Assembly: GCA_022842595.1 (NCBI GenBank)
Contig: JALHPF010000010.1
Location: 1 to 64,000 of the forward strand
DNA length: 64,000 nt
Direction: 5' to 3'
From: Rubrivivax sp.
GTDB lineage: Bacteria > Pseudomonadota > Gammaproteobacteria > Burkholderiales > Burkholderiaceae_C
The position numbers and the translations under genes were made by a program. The notes under the pieces are model-generated. The model saw only the letters and a program-made list of their open reading frames with translations, had not been told where the DNA came from and ran no database searches. This document shows positions 40,847-51,771 of the stretch, in pieces (the first letter of the stretch is position 1; the number at the start of each line of letters is the position of its first letter).

Positions 40847-42157
40847 TCAAATCCGCCGCAAATGGGCCCACAGCGTGCCCAGAGACAGCTTCGGGCTCGC
40901 GTTCGAACCGGCTTCCACCGGGACCGGCTTCGACGTCGTGACGAAGTAGTGGGCGGCGACGACGATCGTCACGAGATGGTAGAAATAGTCGAAGTTCGCC
41001 AACCCCAGGAAGGCGCCCGCCGCCATGTAGCCCAGCAGGCTGACCTGCACCATGGCGCCGAGATCGCGGGCCCAGATGATGTCCGGCCGCTTCTTGGCCA
41101 TGCGGATGAGGCTGCCGCACTTGGCCCAGGTGAGGCCGATCAGCAACATGAACAGGATGAAACCGATCCAGCCATGTTCGCCGAGCACCTGGAAGTAGAT
41201 GCTGTGGGGCGCACGCACGTCGTTCGGTTCGGGCGCATACATCGAGAACATCAGGGGCCGCCAGACTTCGAAGCCGCCACCGAAGAACTCGTGGTTGGCC
41301 AGATGCCAGGCCGCCCACCAGGCGTTGATTCGGCCCCGCGCCGACTGGTCCTCCTCGTACGTGTTGATGGTGCTCATCCGCTCGTACCAGGACTCGGGCA
41401 TCAGGTAGACGATGGCTACCGACGCTGCAATGATCAGCAGACCGGCACCGAGCTTCTTTCTGCTCTTCAGCCAGAAAAGCAGCGCCGTGATGCTGAGTGC
41501 CACGAGTGCACCCCGGGACTGGCTGCCGATGGCAGCCACGGCCGTGAGGAACATCGATGCGGTCAAGCCCAGCCGTATTCGCGCATCGGTCGACTGCAAT
41601 TGCAGATAGCGCATGAGCGGGATCGTCATCACCAGCGCCAGCGCCAGCTCGTTGTTGCCGGCGATGAAGGTGCCGATCGGGCCCTGCACGCGGTAGGCAC
41701 CCCCGTTGATGATCGTGAAGATGCCGCCCTTGACTCCGAAAAAGCCCAGCGACAGCACGATGACCCACACCAAGGCGTCGATGCGGATCTTCGAGGTCAG
41801 CATCAGCAGGGCCATGAAGGTCAGGATCTGGATCTTGATGACCTTGACGTACTGTTCCCACGCTGGCTCGGGGTGAAAGGCCAACATCGTCGTGATGCCC
41901 ATCCAGACGATGAAGATCGCGAGCACGATGGTCTCGCGGCTCCAGATCATCCGCTTCACGTCCTTGTTCAGCAGCATGGCGGCCATCGTGACCAGCGCGA
42001 CGATCTGGACCACCGGCATCGTGAGCATGAAGCCGTAGCACAGGCGGTGCGGGTTCAGGTAACCCAGCCATGCCGTCAACAGGATGCCGATGAAGGGCCG
42101 CTTCAGCACGAACGGCAGCAGCCCGAAGACGACACAGGCGACGACGAGGTCACGCAT
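40847..42157 (-). CDS. O-antigen-ligase-like protein of the exosortase A system
   Basis: This 436-residue inner-membrane protein has about ten membrane segments: MRDLVVACVVFGLLPFVLKR, YGFMLTMPVVQIVALVTMAA, and a large periplasmic loop with STINTYEEDQSARGRINAWW and GGGFEVWRPLMFS. It fits the putative O-glycosylation ligase of exosortase A loci (Wzy/WaaL-like fold). It would polymerise the repeat unit or ligate it to an acceptor. ATG 42157 was chosen at the start of the first membrane helix; an in-frame extension upstream only shadows the glycosyltransferase gene. It overlaps that gene by 8 bases. Confidence 0.88.
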   Translation of the reverse strand: MRDLVVACVVFGLLPFVLKRPFIGILLTAWLGYLNPHRLCYGFMLTMPVVQIVALVTMAAMLLNKDVKRMIWSRETIVLAIFIVWMGITTMLAFHPEPAWEQYVKVIKIQILTFMALLMLTSKIRIDALVWVIVLSLGFFGVKGGIFTIINGGAYRVQGPIGTFIAGNNELALALVMTIPLMRYLQLQSTDARIRLGLTASMFLTAVAAIGSQSRGALVALSITALLFWLKSRKKLGAGLLIIAASVAIVYLMPESWYERMSTINTYEEDQSARGRINAWWAAWHLANHEFFGGGFEVWRPLMFSMYAPEPNDVRAPHSIYFQVLGEHGWIGFILFMLLIGLTWAKCGSLIRMAKKRPDIIWARDLGAMVQVSLLGYMAAGAFLGLANFDYFYHLVTIVVAAHYFVTTSKPVPVEAGSNASPKLSLGTLWAHLRRI

Positions 42158-43418
42158 GGTCGTGACGCCCTTCGGCCAGCGGCTTTGCTGCAGTGCCCGC
42201 CTTCCCGGTCCGCAGCGCACGGAACTCACCCACCAGAATCTGCACCCGCTGTTCCCATGTATTGGCCCGGGCATGCGCGACCAGCGCCTCCGGATCCCAG
42301 ACCTTGTGCAGCGCCGCTTCGACCGCGGCCAGCAAGGCAGCCGGGTCGCCGAACGGCACGACGATACCCAGCGCCGGCAGCGACACCACCTCGGCATTCC
42401 CGCCCACGTCGCTGGCCACCACGGGCAGGCCGCAGGCCATGGCCTCCAGCAGCACGTTGGCCCAGCCTTCGTTGCGCGTCGGCAGCACGAACAGGTCGGC
42501 GGCCGACAGCGGGACGCGCAGCGCCTCGGGCGCCAGCGGCCCGAGAAAGCGGACGGCTTCGGTCAGACCCAGCGTCTGCACCTGCTGGCGCAGCTGTGCC
42601 GAGATGTCGCCCTCCGGGCTGGCGCCTCCGACCACCAGGTAAGTCAGGCCAGGATGGGCCGCGCGCAGCGCGGGCAGCAGTTCGATGACGCGGTGAAAGC
42701 CCTTGCGCTCGACCAGAGCGCCGACGGTGACGAGCACCTTGGCATCGGCCGGCAGCTGCAACTGCCGGCGCGCTTCAGCGCGCGGCATCGGCTGGAAGCG
42801 GGCCAGGTCGACGCCGTTGCCCACCACCCGCACCCGGTCGGGTGCAATGCCCAGCCCCAGTGCAACCCGCCGCAGCGAATCGGACACCGCGAAGACCCGG
42901 CTCGCGCCCTGCAGCGCCGCACGCAGCCCGCCCACCAGGGCCGGGTCACGGGCATGCCGCACCTCGGTGCCCCGCATCGTGATCGTCGACGGCACACCCA
43001 GCCAACGCCCGAGCAGCGTGGCAGCGCGGCCATCGGGAAAGCCGAAATGGGCGTCGATCAGGTCCAGACGACCGGCACGCTTCAGCCGCCACAGCCGCGG
43101 CAGCGCACCCAAAGCCATGAGCCAGCCGTCGGCCTGCTTCAGCACACCGGGCAGCGACAGGAAACGCGGAAACCAGACGTCGTGGCCGCCCTGCACCTCA
43201 TGCCGCGGTGCGCCGGGCCGGAACCCCGGCCGCCAGCGCCGCAGCAGACCCTGCAGCGGAAACCAGGGCGTCGGCGCGACCACCGCCAGCGGCAGCTGGG
43301 CGCCGACGCGGAACATGCGCTCGCGCACGAACAGCCCGGCGCCGGGCTGCAGCGCGCTGGGGAACAGACTGCTGAAGACCACGATGTGCGGTTCGCTCGG
43401 GCTGGGCGTTTCGGTCAT
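42150..43418 (-). CDS. GT4 glycosyltransferase, exosortase A system-associated
   Basis: The product has 422 residues. The N-terminal domain has IVVFSSLFPSALQPGAGLFV and DLIDAHFGFPDG; the C-terminal domain has VLVTVGALVERKGFHRVIEL and the EX7E motif NEGWANVLLEAMACG (about residue 317). It uses ATG 43418 after a 10-base gap from the next GT4 gene. The order GT-GT-ligase at this place is typical of XrtA exopolysaccharide operons. The sugar donor is unknown. Confidence 0.88.
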   Translation of the reverse strand: MTETPSPSEPHIVVFSSLFPSALQPGAGLFVRERMFRVGAQLPLAVVAPTPWFPLQGLLRRWRPGFRPGAPRHEVQGGHDVWFPRFLSLPGVLKQADGWLMALGALPRLWRLKRAGRLDLIDAHFGFPDGRAATLLGRWLGVPSTITMRGTEVRHARDPALVGGLRAALQGASRVFAVSDSLRRVALGLGIAPDRVRVVGNGVDLARFQPMPRAEARRQLQLPADAKVLVTVGALVERKGFHRVIELLPALRAAHPGLTYLVVGGASPEGDISAQLRQQVQTLGLTEAVRFLGPLAPEALRVPLSAADLFVLPTRNEGWANVLLEAMACGLPVVASDVGGNAEVVSLPALGIVVPFGDPAALLAAVEAALHKVWDPEALVAHARANTWEQRVQILVGEFRALRTGKAGTAAKPLAEGRHDHA

Positions 43419-43428
43419 CGTCGAACGC

Positions 43429-44652
43429 TCAGGCAACGGCGCGAGCCGCGAGCCGCTCGAAGACCGGCGCGTAGCGCGCGACCGAGCCTGCCCAATGGCG
43501 TTCGCGCTCGACGAATTCGCGCCCGGCACGGCGCAGCCCGGGCCACTGTTCCCGCCGCTCGAGCAGCTGTGCGATGGCCTCGGCCAGCGCCGGCGCGCTG
43601 CCGGCCTTGAACAGCCAGCCGGTCTCGCCATGGCGGATCAGCTCGCGGTGCCCGCCCACGTCGCTGGCCACGAGCAGGCGGCCCTGGGCCATCGCTTCCA
43701 GCGGTTTCAACGGTGTGACGAGTTCGGTCAGCCGCATCGAGTGGCGCGGGTAGGCCAGCACATCGACCAGGTCGTAGTACTTCGGCACCTCGGCATGCGG
43801 CACACGGCCGGTGAAGACCACCTTGTCGGCAACGCCGAGCGACTGCGCCTGGGCCTTCAACGCCTCGTCCTGCGGGCCGCCGCCGACCAGCAGCAGGCGC
43901 AATTCGGGCCGCTTCTGCAGCATCGCCGGGAATGCCTCGAGCAGCAGGTCCAGCCCCTCGTAGGCATAGAAGCTGCCGATGAAACCCAGCACCGTCGCAC
44001 CCGCCAGGCCGAGCCGCGACTTGAGCGCCTCGTCGGGCTCGCCGCCCGGCTCGAACTTCTCGATGTCGACGGCATTCGGAATGACGGTGATGCGCTCGGC
44101 CGGCACGCCGCGCGCTGCGATGTCGCTGCGCAGGCCTTCGCAGATCGTGAACACATGGCTGGCCTGGCGCAGCGCATGGGTCTCCAGCCGCCGCGTCAGC
44201 CGGTAGCGCAGGCTGCCCTCGGTGGTGCTGCCGTGGTCGACGGCGGCGTCCTCCCAGAACGCCCGCACTTCGTAGACCACGGGAATGCCGCGTCGCCGAC
44301 CGACGCGCAGCGCCGGGATCGCGTTCAGCACCGGCGAGTGCGCGTGCAGCACGTCAGGCCGCACGGCATCGACCACCGCCTCGAGCCGTTTCTCGATCTG
44401 CCGCATCTGTGCCACCGGTTCCAGGCCCGGCAGGCGGCCGGCAGTTGCCCCCGTCGGGGGCGTGCGATAAAAGTGCCAGATGCCATCGACGGTCTCTTCC
44501 AGCGCCGTCGTGCCGGTGTGTTTCGGGCCCGTCAGATGGAAGGTTTCCCAGCCCAGACGGCGCTGCTCGCGCAAGATGGCCAGCGTGCGAAAGGTGTAGC
44601 CGCTGTGCAGCGGAATCGAGTGGTCAAGAATGTGCAGCACGCGCATGCTCAT
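43429..44652 (-). CDS. GT4 glycosyltransferase, exosortase A system-associated
   Basis: The product has 407 residues. The start MSMRVLHILDHSIPLHSGYT, followed by RTLAILREQRRLGWET, matches the exosortase A-associated GT4 type. The C-terminal domain has GATVLGFIGSFYAYEGLDLL, LVGGGPQDEAL and a variant EX7E region, RLTELVTPLKPLEAM. ATG 44652 overlaps the methyltransferase stop by 4 bases (ATGA); ATG 44646 is a second possibility. It transfers a sugar to the growing lipid-linked repeat unit (inference from context). Confidence 0.9.
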   Translation of the reverse strand: MSMRVLHILDHSIPLHSGYTFRTLAILREQRRLGWETFHLTGPKHTGTTALEETVDGIWHFYRTPPTGATAGRLPGLEPVAQMRQIEKRLEAVVDAVRPDVLHAHSPVLNAIPALRVGRRRGIPVVYEVRAFWEDAAVDHGSTTEGSLRYRLTRRLETHALRQASHVFTICEGLRSDIAARGVPAERITVIPNAVDIEKFEPGGEPDEALKSRLGLAGATVLGFIGSFYAYEGLDLLLEAFPAMLQKRPELRLLLVGGGPQDEALKAQAQSLGVADKVVFTGRVPHAEVPKYYDLVDVLAYPRHSMRLTELVTPLKPLEAMAQGRLLVASDVGGHRELIRHGETGWLFKAGSAPALAEAIAQLLERREQWPGLRRAGREFVERERHWAGSVARYAPVFERLAARAVA

Positions 44653-45557
44653 CGCCCCGGCTTGCGGAAGCCGACCCACATGCCCAGGCAGGCGAGGTCG
44701 TCGTCACTCAAGGCGCGAAACCCCGGCGCCAGCTGCGGGCGAACCGCAGCGACGTCGGCCGCGCTGGCGCGCAGCGTCGGCTCCAGCCGCAGCTCATCGA
44801 TCGGCAGCTGATGCAGGATGCGGCGGTAGGTATCGAGCCGCCAGCGATTCGGCACACCCTTGTGCGAGTACATGGCTTTCCACAACCACGCCGGCCAGGC
44901 AAGAAAGTCGAGCGGGTTGGTGCGGTGCAGGCCGTGGCTCTTCAGGTCCACCAGGTGCCAGGCCTGACCGCCCGGACGCAGGGCTTCGAGCATGTCGGCG
45001 AAGGTGCCCGGCAAGTCGTCGACGTGTTCGAGGACGGCACGCGAGATCACCAGGTCAGCCTCGCCGCTGAGGCCGCTGAATCCGTATGGGCGAACGAGGT
45101 ATTCGATCGTTCCGGGCCGCAAGCCTTTCGCCGGGAGGTCAGGATCGCGCAGCAGGGCCAAGGCACGTCGCCGCTGGTTGTCGCCCATGCCATCCAACAT
45201 CGCACGCCAGACGTCCAGATTCTTGGGCGACAGCCTGATCATCGGAAAGCGGTCGACGCAGTAGACCTTTCGGGCGCCATGTGCCAACAGCAACAATGCC
45301 ACGCCCGGGAAGTCCCCCGGACCGTATTCGAGGATCGTCCGGTTCTCCAGCACGGATTCCGCGTCCTGCGCCGGCACACCCGCGAAGGCCAGGTAATCGT
45401 CGACGCAACGCCGGAAATAGTCGGCAATGTCCTCGGGGGACTCGTCGCCGCTATCGCCCCGCCCTGTCTGTGCCGTCATCCGCAGGTACGCACGTGGCGC
45501 AAGCCACGCCAGCTGGTTCGTGGCCACCGCGCGCGCCACGCGCAGCAACTCAGGCAT
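44649..45557 (-). CDS. SAM-dependent methyltransferase
   Basis: The product has 302 residues. Motif I is ILEYGPGDFPGVALLLLAHG (about residues 72-91), with VYCVDRFPM for the ribose-binding acid, ADLVISRAVLEHVDDLPGTF (motif IV) and LRPGGQAWHLVDLKSHG. ATG 45557 is taken because it overlaps the amidotransferase stop by 8 bases in the style of the operon. A target on the exopolysaccharide sugar is likely; this gene is not part of the minimal XrtA set. Confidence 0.8.
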   Translation of the reverse strand: MPELLRVARAVATNQLAWLAPRAYLRMTAQTGRGDSGDESPEDIADYFRRCVDDYLAFAGVPAQDAESVLENRTILEYGPGDFPGVALLLLAHGARKVYCVDRFPMIRLSPKNLDVWRAMLDGMGDNQRRRALALLRDPDLPAKGLRPGTIEYLVRPYGFSGLSGEADLVISRAVLEHVDDLPGTFADMLEALRPGGQAWHLVDLKSHGLHRTNPLDFLAWPAWLWKAMYSHKGVPNRWRLDTYRRILHQLPIDELRLEPTLRASAADVAAVRPQLAPGFRALSDDDLACLGMWVGFRKPGR

Positions 45558-47520
45558 GGAGGCTCTCCACTCCGGCCATCTGCGGCAGTACGGCAGCCGG
45601 CACACCGCCCTCGCCGTCCACCACGTTGCGCAGGAAGGCCTCGAACATCAGCAGCGACCACAGCGGCGAGCTGTAGTCGCTGGCGCCGCTCTGGTGGGCG
45701 TCGACCAGGTGCTGCAGGTAGGCGCGGTTGAACCAGCCCGTGGCGGCCAGGCGCTCGCCCAGCACGGCGTCGCGCACGCGTGCTTTCAGCGGGCCGCGGA
45801 ACCAGCGCGCCAGGGGCACGCTGAAACCCATCTTCGGGCGGTAGAGCACGTCGTTCGGCAGGCGCGGCTCCATCGCCTTCTTCAGCAGGAACTTGCCCTC
45901 GTTGCCGCGCACCTTCATCGCCGAGGGCAGCGTGGCCAGCCACTCGATCAGCTTGTGGTCCATCAGCGGCTCGCGCACCTCCAGGCTGTGGGCCATGCTG
46001 GCACGGTCGACCTTGGTGTTGATGTCGCCGACGAGGTAGGTCTTCAGGTCCAGGTACTGGATCAGCGCCAGCGCGTCGTCGGTGCCGGCGCGCGCGGCAT
46101 GCCGGTCGAACACCTGCCTGGCGCTGTAGCCGGCCAGTTCGGCCTTCAGCGCGGGGCTGAAGAGCTGCTCGCGCATCGGGCCGCGCAGCACCGAGACCGA
46201 GTGGAAGTAGGCCTCGACCGAACTGCGCGACATGCCTTCGAAGGTGGTCTTGGCGCGGAACACGCGCGGGGCCCAGTCGGCCTTCGGGTAGACGCGCCCG
46301 AGCAGCCCGAACAGCGGCTGGCGCACCGCCGCGGGCAGGGCCGAGCGCAGGCGCTCTTCCATCAGGTGCAGCCGGTAGCGGCGGTAGCCGCCGAAGGTCT
46401 CGTCGCCGCCGTCGCCCGACAGCGCCACCGTGACATGCTTGCGCGCCAGCTGGCAGACGCGGTAGGTGGGGATGGCCGAGCTGTCGGCATAGGGCTCGTC
46501 GTACAGGCGCGCCAGCGTGTCGATGAGGTCGAAGTCGTCGGCCTTCACGGTCTCGACGCGGTGGTCGGTGGCATAGCGGTCGGCCACCTTCTGGGCGAAC
46601 GCGCTTTCGTTGAACTGCGGGTCGTCGAAGGCGATCGAGCAGGTGTGCACGGGTTCGGTCGACAGGTCGGCCATCGCCTGCACCACGGCGCTGGAATCGA
46701 CGCCGCCCGACAGGAAGGCGCCCAGCGGCACCTCGGCGATCATGCGCAGCCGCACCGATTCGCGCAGCCGCGTCACGAGTTCCTCGCAGGCGTCTTCCAC
46801 GCTGCTCGGGTTGCCCAGCGTGAAGTGCACGTCCCAGTACTCGCGCGGCTCGCCCACGGGCTGGCCGCGGCGCAGCAGCAGGCTGTGCGCCGGCGGCAGC
46901 TTCTTCGCCTGGCGGAAGATGGTGCGCGGCTCGGGCACGTAGCCGAGCGCGAAATACTCTTCCACCGCGAGCGGGTCGATGTCGCGGCGCAGCCGGCTGC
47001 CGGCAGCGCCGTCGTAGGCCAGCACCGACTTCAGTTCGCTGCCGAAGAGCAGCGTGCCGTCGTCGAGCAGCGCGTAGACCATGGGCTTGACGCCCAGCCG
47101 GTCGCGCGCCAGGAACAGCGTCTGCTGGTTGCGGTCCCACAGCGCGAAGGCGAACATGCCGCGAAAGCGCTGCAGGCAGGTCTCGCCCCAGGCTTCCCAG
47201 GCGTGGACGATGACTTCGGTGTCGCTCTTCGTCTTGAAGACATGGCCCAGGGCCTGCAGCTCGGGGATCAGTTCCTGGTAGTTGTAGATCTCGCCGTTGA
47301 AGATGACGATGACGCTGCCGTCTTCGTTGCACAGCGGCTGCTGGCCGGTGGCGATGTCGATGATCGACAGCCGGCGGTGGCCGAAACCCAGGCCCGGCTC
47401 GATGTGCAGGCTGCCTTCATCGGGGCCGCGGTGCAGCTGGCTGTCGTTCATGCGCTGCAGCACGGCGCGGTCCACCGCGCGGGTGCCGCGGGTGTCGAAA
47501 AGGCCGGTGATGCCGCACAT
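45550..47520 (-). CDS. Asparagine-synthetase-type amidotransferase of the exosortase A system
   Basis: The product has 656 residues and is complete and canonical. Cys2 is present (MCGITGLFD), followed by LHRGPDEG, FNGEIYNYQEL and RDRLGVKPM for the glutaminase domain. The synthetase domain has FLSGGVDSSAVV (PP-loop, residues 271-277), SGDGGDETFGGYRRY and PKMGFSVPLARWF. It matches the amidotransferase 1 family tied to exosortase A loci and probably amidates a uronic acid, such as the product of the TviB step. ATG 47520 is fixed by the required Cys2. A 156-base gap with a hairpin and a sigma-54-like site precedes it, so it may head a sub-operon. Confidence 0.93.
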   Translation of the reverse strand: MCGITGLFDTRGTRAVDRAVLQRMNDSQLHRGPDEGSLHIEPGLGFGHRRLSIIDIATGQQPLCNEDGSVIVIFNGEIYNYQELIPELQALGHVFKTKSDTEVIVHAWEAWGETCLQRFRGMFAFALWDRNQQTLFLARDRLGVKPMVYALLDDGTLLFGSELKSVLAYDGAAGSRLRRDIDPLAVEEYFALGYVPEPRTIFRQAKKLPPAHSLLLRRGQPVGEPREYWDVHFTLGNPSSVEDACEELVTRLRESVRLRMIAEVPLGAFLSGGVDSSAVVQAMADLSTEPVHTCSIAFDDPQFNESAFAQKVADRYATDHRVETVKADDFDLIDTLARLYDEPYADSSAIPTYRVCQLARKHVTVALSGDGGDETFGGYRRYRLHLMEERLRSALPAAVRQPLFGLLGRVYPKADWAPRVFRAKTTFEGMSRSSVEAYFHSVSVLRGPMREQLFSPALKAELAGYSARQVFDRHAARAGTDDALALIQYLDLKTYLVGDINTKVDRASMAHSLEVREPLMDHKLIEWLATLPSAMKVRGNEGKFLLKKAMEPRLPNDVLYRPKMGFSVPLARWFRGPLKARVRDAVLGERLAATGWFNRAYLQHLVDAHQSGASDYSSPLWSLLMFEAFLRNVVDGEGGVPAAVLPQMAGVESLHA

Positions 47521-47605
47521 GGGATGGTCTTCCGTTTCCTGTTTCAGCCCCGGGCACGCTGCGCCACCCGGCCAAGTTGCCATGGTAGACGAGGCTGCCG
47601 ACGGC

Positions 47606-47633
47606 CCGGCGCCGTGCACCCTGCATGCGCCGG
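47606..47633 (-). other. GC-rich hairpin upstream of the amidotransferase gene
   Basis: CCGGCG-C-CGTGCA pairs with TGCATG-CGCCGG across a 3-base loop: 12 pairs with one bulged base and one G-T pair. It sits between the glycosyltransferase stop (47677) and the amidotransferase start (47520). No T-run follows on the minus strand; it may stabilise or attenuate the message rather than terminate it. Confidence 0.5.
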
Positions 47634-47637
47634 GGCG

Positions 47638-47652
47638 GCATGACATCTGCCA
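47638..47652 (-). promoter_or_regulatory. Weak sigma-54-like element before the amidotransferase gene
   Basis: Minus strand TGGCAGA-TGTC-ATGC has the required 10 bases between GG and GC, TGGCA of the -24 box and TGC of the -12 box. Predicted start near 47626 would lie inside the hairpin at 47606-47633. Match quality is modest and could be chance. Confidence 0.25.
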
Positions 47653-47676
47653 CGCGCGCGGCGGGGCCGGGCGTTG

Positions 47677-48860
47677 TCAGTCGGGGCCATCGCCGGGCCC
47701 TGGCAGCCGCCGCGGCTGCGCGAGCACCTGGTCATACAGTTGCCGGTAGGCCGCCACCATCGCCTGCAGGCTGAAGCGCTGCGCCACGGCCGCGTGGCCG
47801 GCGGCGCCCATCCCGGCGGCCTGCGCAGGCTGCTGTGCCAGCTGGCCCAGTGCCTGGGCCAGGGCGGCCACGTCGTCACTCGGCACGACCAGCCCGGTGT
47901 GCCCATGCGCCACCAGTTCGGCATTGCCGCCGACGTGGGTGGCGACCACCGGCAGCCCGCAGGCCATGGCTTCCAGGATGGTGTTGGACACGCCTTCGGC
48001 CAGCGAGGGCAGCACGAAGCAGTGCAGCCCACGCATCACGGCGGGCACGTCGCTGCGTTCGCCGGGCAGCCAGGCCAGGTCGGCGACGCCGGCTTCGGCC
48101 AGCAGCGCCTGCGCCTGCCCGCGCAGCGGCCCTTCGCCCACCAGCACCAGGCGCAGGCGCTCGCGCAGACCCGGCCATTGCTGCAGCGCCTGCACGAAGG
48201 CCCGGGCCAGCAGGGTCTGGTGCTTGACGGTCTGCATGCGCCCCACGGTACCCACCAGCCAGTGGTCGGGCGCGGCGAAGGGGCAGCCGGGAATGGCGGC
48301 CGGGCCGGCGGGCGCCGGGCTGAAGCGCTGCGCATCCACACCGTTGTGGACCTGCTCGATGCGCGCCGGCGATAGGCCCACGCGGTCCACCAGATAGCCC
48401 TGCAGGTCTTGCGACAAGGCGACGTAGCGCTGCACGAAAGGCGCGTACAGCCGGCGCAGGCGCTGGTGCTTCAGGCTGCTGCCGTCCAGGTCGTCCATGT
48501 CGCGCCCATGTTCGCCATGGATGCGGCCACGAACCCCCGCCGCCCAGGCCACCGGCTGCATTTCCAGTGCCGCCAGGTTGCGGGTGTGCACGATCGCAGG
48601 GCGGTGTTCACGCAGCAGCCGCCACAGGCGCGGGTACAGGCGTGCGCCCTGCCCCGGCGGCTTGTGCAGGGCGATGCAGGGCACGCTGGGGTCGTGCAGG
48701 CGCAGGCGGAAGTCGGTGACCTCGGTCAATGCCACCACCATGTGCCGGTAGGCGCTGGCCGGCATGTGGTTGATGAGGTTGACGACGCCGTTTTCCAGGC
48801 CGCCGGTGTCGAAGCGGTGGAGGATGTGGACGACCAGCGGGGGCCGGTCGCGCGCCGGGT

Positions 48861-48864
<4 letters not shown>
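47677..48864 (-). CDS. GT4 sugar transferase, exosortase A system-associated
   Basis: The product has 395 residues. The N-terminal VVHILHRFDTGGLENGVVNL is characteristic of the PEP-CTERM/EpsH1-associated sugar transferase; IVHTRNLAALEMQ, GTVGRMQTVKHQTLL, LVLVGEGPLRGQ and the EX7E motif LAEGVSNTILEAMACG follow. The start is GTG 48862-48864, overlapping the dehydrogenase stop (GTGA). It builds the repeat unit on the cytoplasmic face. A 156-base gap follows before the amidotransferase gene. Confidence 0.92.
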
Positions 48865-50141
<1,277 letters not shown>

Positions 50142-50199
50142 GTTCTGCTTCCTTCTCGATACGAATGGGGTGATGCGCGGATGGCGGCCCGGCTGGCGG

Positions 50200-51771
50200 T
50201 CAGCGCTGGTCGCGGGTCTGCTGCAGCACCGCGCCCAGCGGCGCAAGGTTGGCTGCAGAGAAGGCCCGCACGGCAGCCGCCGCGTCCTCGAAGCTATCCC
50301 GGTCGGCATAGATCACGACGGCGGCGCCGTCGTCGCCCCGGCCGAGCAGCCGCGCCAGCGCGTTGCGCAGCTTCGCCTCGGCGTCGCCGGCCACGAAGCG
50401 ACCGTCGATCCAGTAGAGGCGCCAGGCCACCAGGGCCTGGGGCGACACGCGATCGACCGTGGGCGGGGCCTGGATGTCGGTGGCCTGCGCGTCGATGCGC
50501 CGGCCAGCGGACTCGACCGATACGCGTGCAGTGCGCAGCGGGTTCCACTTGCGGTCGTTCAGCCAGACGACCTCGTTGAGCGAGCTCACGAGCTTGCGGT
50601 CGGCGTCCTGGCCGCGGTAATAGGCGACGAACACGCCCACACGCTGGCTGCCGTTCTGATAACCCTGGTGGGCCGAGACCGACGGGTTCTGCCAGCGGGG
50701 CGCCCAATCGAGCGCGGGCTTGTCGACGAGGCCCCAGCCCGCCGCAAGCGCAGGCGGCAGGCTCAGCTGCGGTGCGCTGGCAGCGCGCTCCACGCGACCC
50801 AGCTCCCAGATCGCCAGGTGCGGCGCGACGCTGATCAGCAGGGCACCCAGCGCCGTCGCCGCAAGGACGCCCGAGCGGGCGTCGAGCGGGCCGGCACTCG
50901 CCGATGCCGCCGGCCCCCGGGACGGCGGATCGTCCGGCTCGGACCAACGGGCGCCGATCATGAACATCACGAAGATGACGATGCCGAAGAACACCCAGCC
51001 GTAGAGGATGTGGTCGACACCGACTGCGATGCGGTTGCCCGACAGGTGCCCGAGCATCACGATGATGTAGGCGCGCAGCCAGTTCGCGACGATGGGCACC
51101 GCCAGCGACACGAGCATGAAGACCACCCGACGCTTGTAAGAGCGGTAGTTCAGGTAGGCGAACAGCGTGCCGACCATGAACGAGGCGATCAGGTAGCGCA
51201 CGCCGCTGCATTCGTCGATCACCGACCAGTTGCCGGACGGAATGACGAACTTCAGCCCTTCGCGGTAGATCGGGACACCGGTGAGCTGCAGCGCGAAGAC
51301 GACGAAGTCGGCCGTCCAGTCCATCATCGCCGGCAGCATGAACTCGCCGAAGGGCACGCCGAAGAACAGGAACAGCAGCGGGAACAGGATCACCGAAGTG
51401 ACCTGCAGCCCCAGCACGGCGGGAACCGCCAGCACCAGCATGCCGACCCAGGCGAACTGCGACGCGGCATTGACGAGCACCAGGTCGGCCAGCAGCCACA
51501 CCGCGCTGCAGGCCGCCATGCCCGCCAGCAGCCAGGGCTGCGGGCGCGGCACCAGGCGCGCCAGTTCCGCCCGCTGGCGCCAGATCAGCCAGGCGGTGAT
51601 GGGTGGCACGAGGAAGGCATGCGCGAAGGTCTCGGACCGGTACCAGATGCCGACCATGCCGACCATCGTGTCGCGGAAGAGCACGGCCAGACACAGCAGC
51701 ACCAAGCCCAGCGCGATCAGGGCGGGCCGCCACGGCGACGCCGTGACCGTGGGGGTGAAGACGGCACTCAT
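50200..51771 (-). CDS. xrtA: Exosortase A fused to an EpsI domain
   Basis: In this 523-residue protein the N-terminal about 280 residues are an eight-helix membrane exosortase with the full catalytic set: Cys188 in DECSGVRYL, Arg233 in ANWLRAYIIVMLGH and His254 in VGVDHILYGW. Exosortases cut PEP-CTERM tails and are thought to attach the protein to a surface anchor. The C-terminal about 220 residues (GWGLVDKPALDWAPRW, VGVFVAYYRGQDADRKLVSS) form a periplasmic EpsI domain. This fusion is normal for the XrtA type of beta-proteobacteria. The gene overlaps the glycosyltransferase stop by 4 bases. No PEP-CTERM substrate gene was seen in the window. Confidence 0.95.
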   Translation of the reverse strand: MSAVFTPTVTASPWRPALIALGLVLLCLAVLFRDTMVGMVGIWYRSETFAHAFLVPPITAWLIWRQRAELARLVPRPQPWLLAGMAACSAVWLLADLVLVNAASQFAWVGMLVLAVPAVLGLQVTSVILFPLLFLFFGVPFGEFMLPAMMDWTADFVVFALQLTGVPIYREGLKFVIPSGNWSVIDECSGVRYLIASFMVGTLFAYLNYRSYKRRVVFMLVSLAVPIVANWLRAYIIVMLGHLSGNRIAVGVDHILYGWVFFGIVIFVMFMIGARWSEPDDPPSRGPAASASAGPLDARSGVLAATALGALLISVAPHLAIWELGRVERAASAPQLSLPPALAAGWGLVDKPALDWAPRWQNPSVSAHQGYQNGSQRVGVFVAYYRGQDADRKLVSSLNEVVWLNDRKWNPLRTARVSVESAGRRIDAQATDIQAPPTVDRVSPQALVAWRLYWIDGRFVAGDAEAKLRNALARLLGRGDDGAAVVIYADRDSFEDAAAAVRAFSAANLAPLGAVLQQTRDQR

